NCBI GenBank assembly: GCA_020630475.1
Contig: JAHDBI010000008.1
Location: 13,445-62,221, forward strand
DNA from: Saprospiraceae bacterium
Lineage (GTDB): Bacteria; Bacteroidota; Bacteroidia; Chitinophagales; Saprospiraceae
Length of the DNA stretch: 48,777 bases
Direction of reading: 5' to 3'
The position numbers and the translations under genes are program-made. Below, one piece after another: positions 41,247 to 48,777 of this stretch. Under the pieces are notes generated by a model. It did not search any database. It worked only from the letters and a program-made list of their open reading frames with translations, and was not told the DNA's origin. The first letter of the stretch is position 1. The number at the start of each line of letters is the position of its first letter.

Positions 41247-41765
41247 ATGATCATATCCAATGACATTCTGATCAGCAAAATATATTTCATTCGTGGATAC
41301 AAAGTGATGCTTGATCGTGATCTTGCGTTGCTATATGATGTAGAAACAAAAAATTTAAAGCGACAAGTCAAAAGAAATTTAGATCGTTTTCCGAGCGATT
41401 TTATGTTCGAATTAAATGATGATGAATTGAACAACTTGAGGTGCCAAATTGGCACCTCAAGTTGGGGTGGTTCCAGATATAAGCCAATGGCCTTCACCGA
41501 ACAAGGTGTTGCACAGCTCTCCAGTGTACTAAGTAGCCATAAAGCTATTCAGGTTAACATTCAGATAATTAGTTTATTTACAAAAATGAGAAATCTTCTC
41601 TTGACGCATAAAAATCTTATCCTAAAAATGGAAAAGCTAGAACAAAACATGTTCAAACAACAAGCAGATATCAAACTACTATTTGATTACATCAAGCGAA
41701 TCCATTCCGCGAAAGCGAAAGAAATAAAACAATCTAAAAGAAGAAACATTGGATTTAAATCCTAA
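41247..41765 (+). CDS. ORF6N-domain DNA-binding protein
   Basis: A 172-residue protein. The ORF6N domain (about 8-95) has IYFIRGYKVMLDRDLALLYD, then FPSDFMFELNDDELNNL, RCQIGTSSWGGS and AFTEQGVAQLSSVLSS, the pattern of KilA-N-related proteins. A short coiled coil (about 115-155) and a basic end RRNIGFKS follow, as in Bacteroidota homologues. Such genes are common in phages and accessory islands but also occur singly in chromosomes; function is unknown and DNA binding is inferred. Odd points: residues 62-73 are encoded by a perfect palindrome (41432-41464), and the codons for HSAKAKE near the end match a repeat also found at 5173-5190. The stop overlaps the convergent permease gene by three bases. 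Confidence 0.88.
   Translation: MIISNDILISKIYFIRGYKVMLDRDLALLYDVETKNLKRQVKRNLDRFPSDFMFELNDDELNNLRCQIGTSSWGGSRYKPMAFTEQGVAQLSSVLSSHKAIQVNIQIISLFTKMRNLLLTHKNLILKMEKLEQNMFKQQADIKLLFDYIKRIHSAKAKEIKQSKRRNIGFKS
41432..41464. repeat. Perfect 33-base palindrome within the ORF6N coding sequence
   Basis: CAACTTGAGGTGCCAA (41432-41447) and TTGGCACCTCAAGTTG (41449-41464) are exact reverse complements around a single A. The hairpin would be very stable. It encodes NNLRCQIGTSSW, part of the conserved ORF6N domain, so its sequence is partly constrained by protein. It is followed by GGGG, not a T-run. Confidence 0.9.
41703..41720 (+). repeat. 18-base dispersed repeat, second copy (first at 5173-5190)
   Basis: CATTCCGCGAAAGCGAAA occurs exactly here and, outside genes, at 5173-5190. 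The core CGCGAAAGCG can fold as CGC-GAAA-GCG, a three-base stem with a GAAA loop. This copy is in the 3' end of the ORF6N gene. Confidence 0.7.
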
Positions 41766-43054
41766 TCAATATCATCCATGCCCTGCGTAATTCTCTGCAC
41801 AATCTTAAACTCGCTCAAGAAAACCCTAGCGACCACCCTGAGCACGGTGTAAGATGGAATAGCCGCAACCATACCTATGATTCCTCCAATCTTCGCACCC
41901 ATTAGAACAACTATAAATATTTCGAGCGGATGGGCCTTGACACTTTTTCCAAAAATAAAAGGCTGGGCCAAAAAGTTATCGACTAATTGCATGATGGCAA
42001 AAACCAATAGCACCTTTGAAAGTAAAGGCAACAATTCCGAATAAAAGGACAAATCAAGATTTGATGATAAGGTAATAATTACCGCAAAAGCAGCACCTAA
42101 CAAAGGACCAATGTAAGGGATGACATTCATTAAAGCGGCAAAGAATCCAATCAACAACGCATTCTTTATTCCTAAAAGCGATAGAGGTATAGAGACAATC
42201 ATTGTTATAAAACTAATTTGCAGTGCGACTCCAACAAAATACCTTACCAATAATTTACTCGCTTGATTTAGTGCAGTGACCGATTGGTTGTCATAACCCG
42301 TCGGAACAATAGCTGAAATCATATTGGCAAATAATCCTTGTTCGCGTAAGAAGAAAAATGAAATGAAAAACACCGACATCAGCGCAATTAATAAATTTCC
42401 AAAGAAACCTACAATCGAACCAAATACTTTAGGAATTTGAGATGGATCTAAAAATGAATAAACATTAGATTTTACGTTATCAAAGAAGCTATGAGACTGC
42501 TCATCCTCTTCTTTTTGATTTAAAGGCTCCTCGTCTGCCTGTTCGATATTAATAACCAAGGCTAAATTGGTACCTGTACGGGTAACGGTATCTCCACTGG
42601 CATACAATAACGAATCAAGCGAAACGACTTGAGTAATTACATTCTCCTCCGGCTCCTTTTCTTCAACAACTACTTCTTGAATAGTCGTATCTACTTCAAC
42701 AGCTTCTATTAAACCTTTATCTTTTAACCAATCTTCCCAATCACCAATTGGTTCCTCTAAGCTTGAAATCAATTCGTTATAATCTACTTTAGATAAATTT
42801 CTAGCCTGCTGGATTAGTGGCGGAATAAAGACCCAAACAAGACTCATCAACGCTAAAGAGAAAATGACAAGAGTAGAAGCGGCTGCCAAGTTTTTACCCA
42901 TGAATCGACGGAAAAATTTCACCAAAGGGGCGCCAATCATAGATACAACCCAGGCAAAAATCACATAAGTAACGATATCACCAAAATAATAGAACACGCC
43001 GAAAAGTACGACGAGCGGTATTAGTCCTAATAAATATCGTGTTTGAAACTTCAT
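41762..43054 (-). CDS. AI-2E-family transporter (permease)
   Basis: A 430-residue inner-membrane protein of the PF01594/YdiK-PerM family, usually 340-370 residues. Hydrophobic helices occur at the N-terminus (LLGLIPLVVLFGVFYYFGDI, then VTYVIFAWVVSMIGAPLV), near 60-80 and again as a cluster from about 205 to 420, with GVALQISFITMIVSIPLSLL, LIGFFAALMNVIPYIGPLLG and the conserved PYIGPLLGA loop. Between about 100 and 195 lies an acidic, low-complexity insert not usual for the family. Substrates vary; one member exports autoinducer-2, another acts in Na+/H+ exchange, so a function is not assigned. It sits 28 bases after queG in a pcrA-queG-permease unit and ends against the ORF6N gene. Confidence 0.88.
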   Translation of the reverse strand: MKFQTRYLLGLIPLVVLFGVFYYFGDIVTYVIFAWVVSMIGAPLVKFFRRFMGKNLAAASTLVIFSLALMSLVWVFIPPLIQQARNLSKVDYNELISSLEEPIGDWEDWLKDKGLIEAVEVDTTIQEVVVEEKEPEENVITQVVSLDSLLYASGDTVTRTGTNLALVINIEQADEEPLNQKEEDEQSHSFFDNVKSNVYSFLDPSQIPKVFGSIVGFFGNLLIALMSVFFISFFFLREQGLFANMISAIVPTGYDNQSVTALNQASKLLVRYFVGVALQISFITMIVSIPLSLLGIKNALLIGFFAALMNVIPYIGPLLGAAFAVIITLSSNLDLSFYSELLPLLSKVLLVFAIMQLVDNFLAQPFIFGKSVKAHPLEIFIVVLMGAKIGGIIGMVAAIPSYTVLRVVARVFLSEFKIVQRITQGMDDID

Positions 43055-43082
43055 ATTCTAAAATAAGCACAATAACCTTGCC

Positions 43083-44018
43083 TTAGGCCTTGTTATTGCG
43101 CAAAAATTGAATATTTCTCTTTAATCCTTCAAATTTTGTACGCTTAACAGCTGATCCTTCAAAAAGTAAATCAAAGCTTTCTTCATTCAAATCATTCCAA
43201 TCTTCAGCACTCATTCCCATTAATTTTTCAGATGGATTAAACTGGACTTCCTCATGAGGAGTTGAAAATCGATTCCATGGACAAACATCTTGACAAATAT
43301 CACAACCAAACATCCACCCTTCCATTTTATCCTCAAATTCAGTAGGTATCTTTTCTTTCAATTCAATTGTCAAATACGAAATACACTTTCCAGCATCTAG
43401 TAGATAACCGTTTTCGTCGATGGCATCTGTTGGACAAGCATCGATGCATTTAGTACATGTACCACAATGATCAGAGGAAACAGAATCATACTCAAAGGGA
43501 ATATCTACAATCATTTCAGCTAGAAAAAAATAAGAGCCTTTAGCTTTATTTAGTAAGAGTGTATTCTTTCCTATCCATCCCAATCCCGATCGCTTTGCCC
43601 AATCTCTTTCTAAAACTGGTGCAGAATCCACAAAGTAACGACCATTAATAGCTCCAATCTCGGCGGTCATCTTTTGAAATAGTATTTTCAATTTCTTCTT
43701 GACCACTTTGTGATAATCTCTTCCGTAAGCATACATCGCCAATTTCGGCGCATGATCATCCTCTTGCTTTAAAGGTGTATAGTAGTTATATAAAAAAGAA
43801 ATGACTGATTTGGATCCTGGAACTAATTTGGTGGGATCCACTCGTTTATCAAAGTGATTTTCTAGGTAAGACATTTTTGCCTGTCTACCTTGATTTAACC
43901 AAGCCTCCAATCGCTTGGCTTCTTCAGACATGAATTCAGCCTTAGAAAAACCGACTTGAAAAAAACCTAGTTTTTCAGCTTCTTGTCTTACGAATCTAGT
44001 ATTTGCTTGAGTGGTCAT
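43083..44018 (-). CDS. queG: Epoxyqueuosine reductase
   Basis: A 311-residue cobalamin- and Fe-S-dependent enzyme that performs the last step of queuosine synthesis on tRNA. Two [4Fe-4S] sites are clear: CGTCTKCIDACP (Cys185, 188, 191, 195) and CDICQDVCP (Cys239, 242, 246), with an isolated Cys212. VDSAPVLER (Asp131) is the proton-donor motif. Length is shorter than many family members because the C-terminal HEAT-like extension found in some is absent. Its ATG overlaps the pcrA stop (ATGA), so it is translated after pcrA from the same mRNA. Other queuosine genes are not in the window. Confidence 0.94.
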   Translation of the reverse strand: MTTQANTRFVRQEAEKLGFFQVGFSKAEFMSEEAKRLEAWLNQGRQAKMSYLENHFDKRVDPTKLVPGSKSVISFLYNYYTPLKQEDDHAPKLAMYAYGRDYHKVVKKKLKILFQKMTAEIGAINGRYFVDSAPVLERDWAKRSGLGWIGKNTLLLNKAKGSYFFLAEMIVDIPFEYDSVSSDHCGTCTKCIDACPTDAIDENGYLLDAGKCISYLTIELKEKIPTEFEDKMEGWMFGCDICQDVCPWNRFSTPHEEVQFNPSEKLMGMSAEDWNDLNEESFDLLFEGSAVKRTKFEGLKRNIQFLRNNKA

Positions 44019-46315
44019 GCATCGTCCTCGATGATCTGCAATTTAGCATATTGTAGCATAATTCGCTTTTCAGGAGTATCTCGGACACCTGAAAAATATA
44101 TGGTCGCAACATTCCGATTGTCGACACTCTTGACAACTCCCTTTCCAAATTTAAGGTGTAATACATTCATACCCTCTTTGATGCTTGACGCTGGACTGAC
44201 TTTAAAATCCTTAGGGTCCATTTGTAAAGCCAAATTGGTTTTAGTAGGAGCTAATCTTTTAAAATTACCTAGGAGTTTCGGTTCTCCAAACCCAGATCTA
44301 CCAGACGAACTTTTACCAGGGCCACTCGATTTCATGATCGAAATATTATCAATATTGTCTTCTGATATTTCCTCTAAAAATCTACTTGGATCATTGAACC
44401 TCATCTGACCAAATTGATATCTACTATTGGCATAAGATAGTGTCAGATGTTCTTCCGCTCTAGTTAATGCGACATAAAACAAGCGTCTTTCCTCTTCTAT
44501 TTGATTAGGGTTTGAAAGTGCCATAAAGGATGGAAAGAGATTTTCCTCGAGACCAACCACAAAAACTGATTTAAACTCAAGACCCTTGGCAGCATGTGTG
44601 GACATCAAGGTTACATTATCATTCCCCTCTTCTTCATTATCTTGATCGGTCATCAAAGTAATGGTCTGTAAAAACTGAGAAAGGCTTTTGTCCGTAGCTT
44701 CTTCACCTGCTTCTAATTCGTCATTTTCCACAAACTCTTTTATACTATCTAATAAGGCATTTAAATTTTCTAGTCTACCCTGTCCTTCTACACTTGTATC
44801 AGATTTCAAAAGATCGATTATTCCGGATTTTCTTGCAGCATAAACCGCTACATCATAGGCGTTTGATTGTTCCGCTTTTTGGCGAAGACTCTGAATCAGT
44901 TTTACAAAACCTAGAATTTTAGTTTTGGCTCTAGCCTGAATATCTACGCTCATGACCACCTCCATCAAACTCATCTCATGTTCTTCACCTATTTGAAGTA
45001 ATTTAGACACAGTCGTATTTCCAATTCCTCTTTTAGGATAATTGATAACCCGTTTAAATGCCTCGTTATCTTTTGGATTGGCGGTTAACCTAAGATAAGC
45101 CAATAGATCTTTAATCTCTTTTCTTTGGTAAAAAGACAGGCCTCCATAAATCCTATACGCAATATTAAATCTTCGTAAATGCTCTTCAAAAACTCTTGAT
45201 TGCGCATTCGTTCTGTAAAGGATGGCGATCTCTTTGTTTTGAAGGTTATAGCGATTTTTTTGTTCAATAATGGTATCAGCCACTCGTTTCCCCTCCTCAT
45301 TATCCGTCATGGTACGGATCAACTTTATCTTCTGACCTTCGAGTCTTTCCGTCCAGATTTTCTTTTCTATCTGTTTCTTATTGTAGTTGATCACTTCGTT
45401 CGCTGCATTGACGATATAAGAAGTAGATCGATAGTTTTGCTCTAATTTAAACGTATTAACACTCGGAAAATCTCTTTCAAACTGAAGGATATTTTCAATG
45501 GTCGCTCCTCTAAACGAATAGATACTCTGAGCATCATCACCTACAATACATACGTTTTTATCGCTCCCCTCGTAAAACACTAATTGCTTGATGATTTCAT
45601 ATTGGAGGTAATTGGTATCCTGAAACTCATCCACCAATAGATACCTAAATTGAGATTGGTACTTCTGTTTTACATTATCTGGATTCTGATAAAGTAACCT
45701 AAACATTTGTAACAATAAGTCATCAAAATCCATTGCTCCAGCTCGTAGACATTTGTTAACGTACTTTTCATAAATCACATGAGTCATTGGTCTACGATTC
45801 ATCTTGTCGTAGTTCATGAGCTCTTCATTCTTCACATAATTCTTAGGTGTAATGAGATTACTCTTTGCAGAAGAAATTCTGCTTCTGATGGCATTGTTAT
45901 TATACACCTTGGGATCGAGATTCATCGACTTGATGATTTCTTTGATCACACTCTTAGAATCATCTGTATCATAAATAGTAAAATCATTCGGGTAACCGAT
46001 ACGATGAGCTTCTACCCTCAAAATTCTCGCAAAAATAGAGTGAAAAGTTCCGGCCCATACTTTATTAGCACTGGACCCAACTACCTTTTCAATCCTGGAT
46101 TTCATTTCTTTCGCTGCCTTATTGGTAAAGGTCAAAGTCAAAATATTCCAAGGAGCTACTCCATTGTTGATCAAATGCGCCACACGATAGGTCAAGACAC
46201 GAGTTTTACCTGATCCTGGGCCTGCAATCACCATGACTGGACCTTCTAAACAGGAGACTGCTTGTCGCTGGATATCGTTTAATTCGTCTAAATATGAAAA
46301 GGATACTTCTTGCAT
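44015..46315 (-). CDS. pcrA: UvrD/PcrA-type ATP-dependent DNA helicase
   Basis: A 766-residue superfamily-1 3'-5' helicase. Motifs seen: LNDIQRQAVSC (Q motif), AGPGSGKT (Walker A, 31-38), TLTFTNKAAKEM (Ia), LLVDEFQDTN (II), VGDDAQSIYSFRGA (III), LEQNYRS (IV) and VTLMSTHAAKGLEFKSVFVV with RRLFYVALTRAEE (V, VI). A glycine/serine-rich linker and a Tudor-like C-terminal domain follow (GMNVLHLKFGKGVVKSVDN), as in PcrA, and place it there rather than in Rep or RecB. It acts in repair and replication-fork maintenance. Its start leaves a 56-base gap to the GH5 gene. Length is normal for the family. Confidence 0.95.
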   Translation of the reverse strand: MQEVSFSYLDELNDIQRQAVSCLEGPVMVIAGPGSGKTRVLTYRVAHLINNGVAPWNILTLTFTNKAAKEMKSRIEKVVGSSANKVWAGTFHSIFARILRVEAHRIGYPNDFTIYDTDDSKSVIKEIIKSMNLDPKVYNNNAIRSRISSAKSNLITPKNYVKNEELMNYDKMNRRPMTHVIYEKYVNKCLRAGAMDFDDLLLQMFRLLYQNPDNVKQKYQSQFRYLLVDEFQDTNYLQYEIIKQLVFYEGSDKNVCIVGDDAQSIYSFRGATIENILQFERDFPSVNTFKLEQNYRSTSYIVNAANEVINYNKKQIEKKIWTERLEGQKIKLIRTMTDNEEGKRVADTIIEQKNRYNLQNKEIAILYRTNAQSRVFEEHLRRFNIAYRIYGGLSFYQRKEIKDLLAYLRLTANPKDNEAFKRVINYPKRGIGNTTVSKLLQIGEEHEMSLMEVVMSVDIQARAKTKILGFVKLIQSLRQKAEQSNAYDVAVYAARKSGIIDLLKSDTSVEGQGRLENLNALLDSIKEFVENDELEAGEEATDKSLSQFLQTITLMTDQDNEEEGNDNVTLMSTHAAKGLEFKSVFVVGLEENLFPSFMALSNPNQIEEERRLFYVALTRAEEHLTLSYANSRYQFGQMRFNDPSRFLEEISEDNIDNISIMKSSGPGKSSSGRSGFGEPKLLGNFKRLAPTKTNLALQMDPKDFKVSPASSIKEGMNVLHLKFGKGVVKSVDNRNVATIYFSGVRDTPEKRIMLQYAKLQIIEDDA

Positions 46316-46371
46316 AATTTATATGAGGGAGTGCAAAATATGACAAATAAGGATATATAAAAAATTATCAA

Positions 46372-47700
46372 CTATCTCGATCGAGATATGTTTTTGTTAA
46401 AGCGAGAAATTAACTCCAAAGTAGATTTATCTGAGTCATAAATAGAATACCATCCTTGTGGTTCGTGAGGAGGATCACCCGTATAGGAATCGCCTTTTTT
46501 CCAAAACTTTCCTGCTTCACGTGGTCGACCTTCTCCTGCCCAAGCCCATAAATTGAGTCCTACCCATGGAGTATTTCTCGTTTGATAATATTCAAACAAT
46601 TCGAAGATCGCTGCGAAGTATTGGTCTCGACATTTCAATTTTGCACGTTCTTCACAACTTCCTTGATCACGCGCCAATCCAAATTCTTCTAGGACCAAGG
46701 GCTTGTTTAATTTATAGGCTGTCGCCAAATGGGTGTGCAGATAGTCTTTTGTTTTATTGATGGCATTTTGGAGTTCAGTTTCGGCATTTTTGGGATCGTA
46801 CCAATTCCAATTTTCTGGCCAAGTATGTATCGTGATATAATCGATATCATCAAATTCAAAATCTTTGTACACGTCGTTCTTGGTATACTTAGGATAATTG
46901 GTCATTCCTTCACTACCCACAGTCACTAAATGATTAGAGTCGATTGATTTTATCAAAGCACTCGTCTCCTTAATCCATTGGACATATTGTTTTCTATGAA
47001 AGGCATAGGGCTCATTAGCAAGTTCCCATGACATGATGGTAGGATCATCTTTATAGGCTTTCGCCGAAAGGCTATTGACTCTAGAAACCATAAAACGAAC
47101 AAACTCAAGATACCATTGTCTTGTTTTTTTGTCTTTATAAAACTGAGCAGTGAATTTCATAAAATCATCATAGTCATCCTCTTTTAAGGGATATGGGATG
47201 TCTTTACCTTTTGACCAGGCAACATATTGAGCAAATCCTCCTGACCACTGCCACGAATTTCCTAAACATAACACAGCGTACATCTTACGCTTTGACATTT
47301 CAAGTAACAAAAAGTCCAATGCTTCTAAAAGATCAGGATTGTATTTTCCTGGGCTTAATTGCAGTGCGGGGGTCATTCGATATGATGCACTATCCGGCCC
47401 TTCACTAGCCACCATAATCCTCAGATTGGTTATACCTAAACTTTGTAATTGATCTAACTCTCTGATTAGTCTTTTTCGGTCTCCCGTTTTGGCGCAAGCC
47501 AAATGCATAGCAGACCAAAAGTTGAAACCTATATATTGATAAGAAGATCCCTCAAGTGTAAACTGTGTACTATCTACTCGAACAAATGAGGATTGTGCAT
47601 TAAGAGAAAAACACATGAATACAAGGGCAATCACTTTAATTCCCCGTCGGAATAAACGCTTAATCGAAAAAGTCCTACGAATACTTGTTTGGCACTTCAT
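46372..47700 (-). CDS. GH5-family glycoside hydrolase (mannanase-like, subfamily 7 probable)
   Basis: A 442-residue secreted enzyme. The start is the ATG at 47700 (MKCQTSIRRTFSIKRLFRRG); the frame above begins only with a TTG. An unusually basic N-terminus precedes the hydrophobic signal core ending near SLNAQ. The TIM-barrel has the acid/base motif ELANEPYAF (Glu230) and the nucleophile segment LVLEEFGLARD (about 338-339), plus FNFWSAMHLA near the mature N-terminus and LWAWAGEGRPR near the end, as in GH5 beta-mannanases. It probably cuts beta-1,4-mannan outside the cell. No SusC/D, sensor or other carbohydrase genes are nearby, so it is not in a classical polysaccharide locus. The linkage is inferred. 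Confidence 0.85.
   Translation of the reverse strand: MKCQTSIRRTFSIKRLFRRGIKVIALVFMCFSLNAQSSFVRVDSTQFTLEGSSYQYIGFNFWSAMHLACAKTGDRKRLIRELDQLQSLGITNLRIMVASEGPDSASYRMTPALQLSPGKYNPDLLEALDFLLLEMSKRKMYAVLCLGNSWQWSGGFAQYVAWSKGKDIPYPLKEDDYDDFMKFTAQFYKDKKTRQWYLEFVRFMVSRVNSLSAKAYKDDPTIMSWELANEPYAFHRKQYVQWIKETSALIKSIDSNHLVTVGSEGMTNYPKYTKNDVYKDFEFDDIDYITIHTWPENWNWYDPKNAETELQNAINKTKDYLHTHLATAYKLNKPLVLEEFGLARDQGSCEERAKLKCRDQYFAAIFELFEYYQTRNTPWVGLNLWAWAGEGRPREAGKFWKKGDSYTGDPPHEPQGWYSIYDSDKSTLELISRFNKNISRSR
46373..46388 (-). terminator. 16-base palindrome at the end of the GH5 gene, possible terminator
   Basis: TATCTCGATCGAGATA is a perfect palindrome whose outer bases include the TAG stop codon (46372-46374) of the GH5 gene. 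On the minus strand it is followed, after GTTGATAA, by a run of T residues. The stem is only six bases with a GATC loop, so termination is possible but weak. Confidence 0.45.
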
Positions 47701-48025
47701 CACGTAAGTTTTGCCCTCATCTTGCAAGTGTAAACAGTTTTAAAAATTTTGAAGCGAGTTAATAATTAAACTTAATGTCTACAAACAATTCATTGAAATC
47801 CTGAAACTTCTCCATTTTTTATTCCCATAGCTATGGCTATGAAAAGAAAAAAGTGAATCGTTCAGAATCTCAAGCAATCATTTTCGACAATTAGCCTAAT
47901 GATTAACTCACTTCATAAAACACAAGTTATGAAGAGGTCCAATGATTTTGTATACGCCATCGCATTTTTTTGTCTTCTGAGTCTCTTTGTATAACCAACA
48001 TTATTTCACCTATAAACTTATTACC
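47701..48025. other. 325-base gap without a gene
   Basis: This is the only gene-free stretch longer than 300 bases. It lies between divergent genes. A short hairpin CATAGC (47826-47831)/GCTATG (47836-47841) with a TATG loop lies between a T-rich left flank and an A-rich right flank, so a longer imperfect stem is possible. A TACACTTG (47725-47732, minus) resembles the -7 box of the GH5 gene with one mismatch. No convincing promoter for the downstream gene, no tRNA and no open frame of note were seen. Confidence 0.5.
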
Positions 48026-48751
48026 ATGAAAAATTTAATGATGCTTATTTTCTGCTGCCTTATTGGCCTTCAATTAAACGCAAACCACATTTCTGAACAA
48101 CCAATGCACAATGTTGTCGCTAATTCTGGATTAACCTTGAGAATGTTTCCTGGAACTCATGGCGCAGCTATTAAAGTCATTCCGTTTGGCGAACAAGTCA
48201 CTGTAATTGATAATACAGACGAACATCCAGATAGAGTAGATTGGGTAGATGGTCACTGGGTGATGGTCACTCATGATGGGGACACTGGATATGTGTTCAA
48301 TGGATTCCTAAGCGAATTAGCCATTCCTGAATATGATTTTGAGGTGAGTCAGTTTGAACTCGATTTAATATATCCTCTAGAATCTTACGCAGAATACAGA
48401 TTTAATGCAGACGGAGAAGCGGACACCATTCACAGCACAAAGCGAACAAAAGTCATCCAGAAATTTGAACACGGAGAAAAGATGATTAAAACCAGTAACG
48501 GTGATTATTACAAAACTCAATTGTTTTTAAACGATATACGAATTATGGATGCGTACCACCTAGTACTACAAATGGTTCAAGAAAAAAGCAATCAAGAAGT
48601 TTTCAAAAACGAATCTGTCTTTATCCAAGGAAGGTCAGGAGAAATTGAAACGATCAAAGTGAAATTGGATAATCCTATCGACATCAGAAAATTGTCTAAT
48701 GGACAAATTCGCATAAGTATTCTAACGTCCGAAAGCGGATGTGAACTATAA
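48026..48751 (+). CDS. Secreted SH3-like domain protein, otherwise unrecognised
   Basis: A 241-residue protein; the start is the ATG at 48026 (MKNLMMLIFCCLIGLQLNAN), since the frame above begins only with TTG. The signal peptide ends around NANH. Residues about 26-100 form a bacterial SH3-type domain: SGLTLRMFPGTHGAAIKVIP, FGEQVTVID, then WVMVTHDGDTGYVFNGFLS. The remaining 140 residues (from PEYDFEVSQFELDLIYPL) match no family I recognise and are rich in charged residues. SH3-like domains of this type often bind peptidoglycan or act as spacer modules, so periplasmic or surface location is likely. The gene begins after the only long gap and is complete; nothing is known of its downstream neighbours. 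Confidence 0.8.
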   Translation: MKNLMMLIFCCLIGLQLNANHISEQPMHNVVANSGLTLRMFPGTHGAAIKVIPFGEQVTVIDNTDEHPDRVDWVDGHWVMVTHDGDTGYVFNGFLSELAIPEYDFEVSQFELDLIYPLESYAEYRFNADGEADTIHSTKRTKVIQKFEHGEKMIKTSNGDYYKTQLFLNDIRIMDAYHLVLQMVQEKSNQEVFKNESVFIQGRSGEIETIKVKLDNPIDIRKLSNGQIRISILTSESGCEL

Positions 48752-48777
48752 ACAAATAGAGAATGATCTGGGTTAGT

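Noticed and set aside
41247..41765. Prophage or mobile island around the ORF6N gene
   Set aside because: No integrase, capsid, tail or transposase gene is near; flanking genes are housekeeping (DUF4197 lipoprotein, permease, queG, pcrA).
46316..46371. Promoter box for pcrA
   Set aside because: The gap before the pcrA ATG contains CAAAATAT and CAAATAAG on the plus strand, neither of which gives TAnnTTTG on the minus strand.
1..48777. tRNA, rRNA or known small RNA genes
   Set aside because: No tRNA cloverleaf arms, TTCGA-type T-loop blocks or rRNA-like conserved stretches were recognised in the gaps; a covariance-model scan would be needed for certainty.

Overview
The window reads as a stretch of chromosome from a Bacteroidota bacterium, probably a free-living, aerobic, AT-rich, Saprospiria- or Cytophagia-like lineage (class level is a guess). 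The evidence is one giant secreted protein ending in a type IX secretion (T9SS) sorting domain, many lipoproteins and beta-barrels, several start regions preceded by the Bacteroidota -7 promoter box TAnnTTTG rather than sigma70 boxes, and lineage-typical families (DUF5777 barrel, EF-G2-type paralogue, ORF6N protein, 1000-residue M1 peptidase). No rRNA, tRNA, CRISPR array, insertion sequence or complete prophage was seen. Coding density is high; only one gene-free stretch exceeds 300 bases (47701-48025).

Layout. 1-1620: the end of a TolC-like gene and a membrane-fusion adaptor of a tripartite exporter. 4474-1617 (minus): a four-gene unit with a heme lipoprotein, a DUF5777 beta-barrel, a diheme cytochrome c and a DUF2064-type glycosyltransferase. 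4630-5043: a bacilliredoxin. 5230-15069 (minus): a 3279-residue adhesin-like protein with 24 SdrD_B-type repeats, about 20% of the window. 15239-20832 (minus): a glycosyltransferase, an EF-G2-like translation factor with a structured leader, a short-chain dehydrogenase and anhydro-MurNAc kinase. 20952-28166 (plus): a TetR regulator, TolC, lipoprotein adaptor, RND pump and pdxH, preceded by overlapping inverted repeats that look like the TetR operator.

28163-34638: an M1 peptidase with a C-terminal barrel-like half (minus), a divergent lipoprotein, then cysQ and two glycosyltransferases likely to act in lipopolysaccharide or other surface glycan synthesis, followed by a thioredoxin-fold lipoprotein. 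35122-39889 (minus): mgsA-uvrC, an OmpA-domain protein and a glutaryl-CoA-dehydrogenase-like enzyme. 40004-41765 (plus): folB, a DUF4197 lipoprotein and an ORF6N DNA-binding protein with a perfect 16-bp-arm palindrome in its coding sequence. 41762-47700 (minus): pcrA/uvrD, queG, an AI-2E-type permease and a GH5 mannanase-like enzyme. 48026-48751: a secreted SH3-like protein.

Most of the window is housekeeping plus envelope functions. The items most worth a second look are the alternating dyad architecture of the giant repeat protein, the EF-G2 paralogue with a changed catalytic position and an interleaved inverted-repeat leader, the ORF6N palindrome, the TetR operator region, the M1 peptidase-barrel fusion and the small cytochrome/barrel operon. 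All assignments rest on reading the sequence and on family knowledge; no database search was run.
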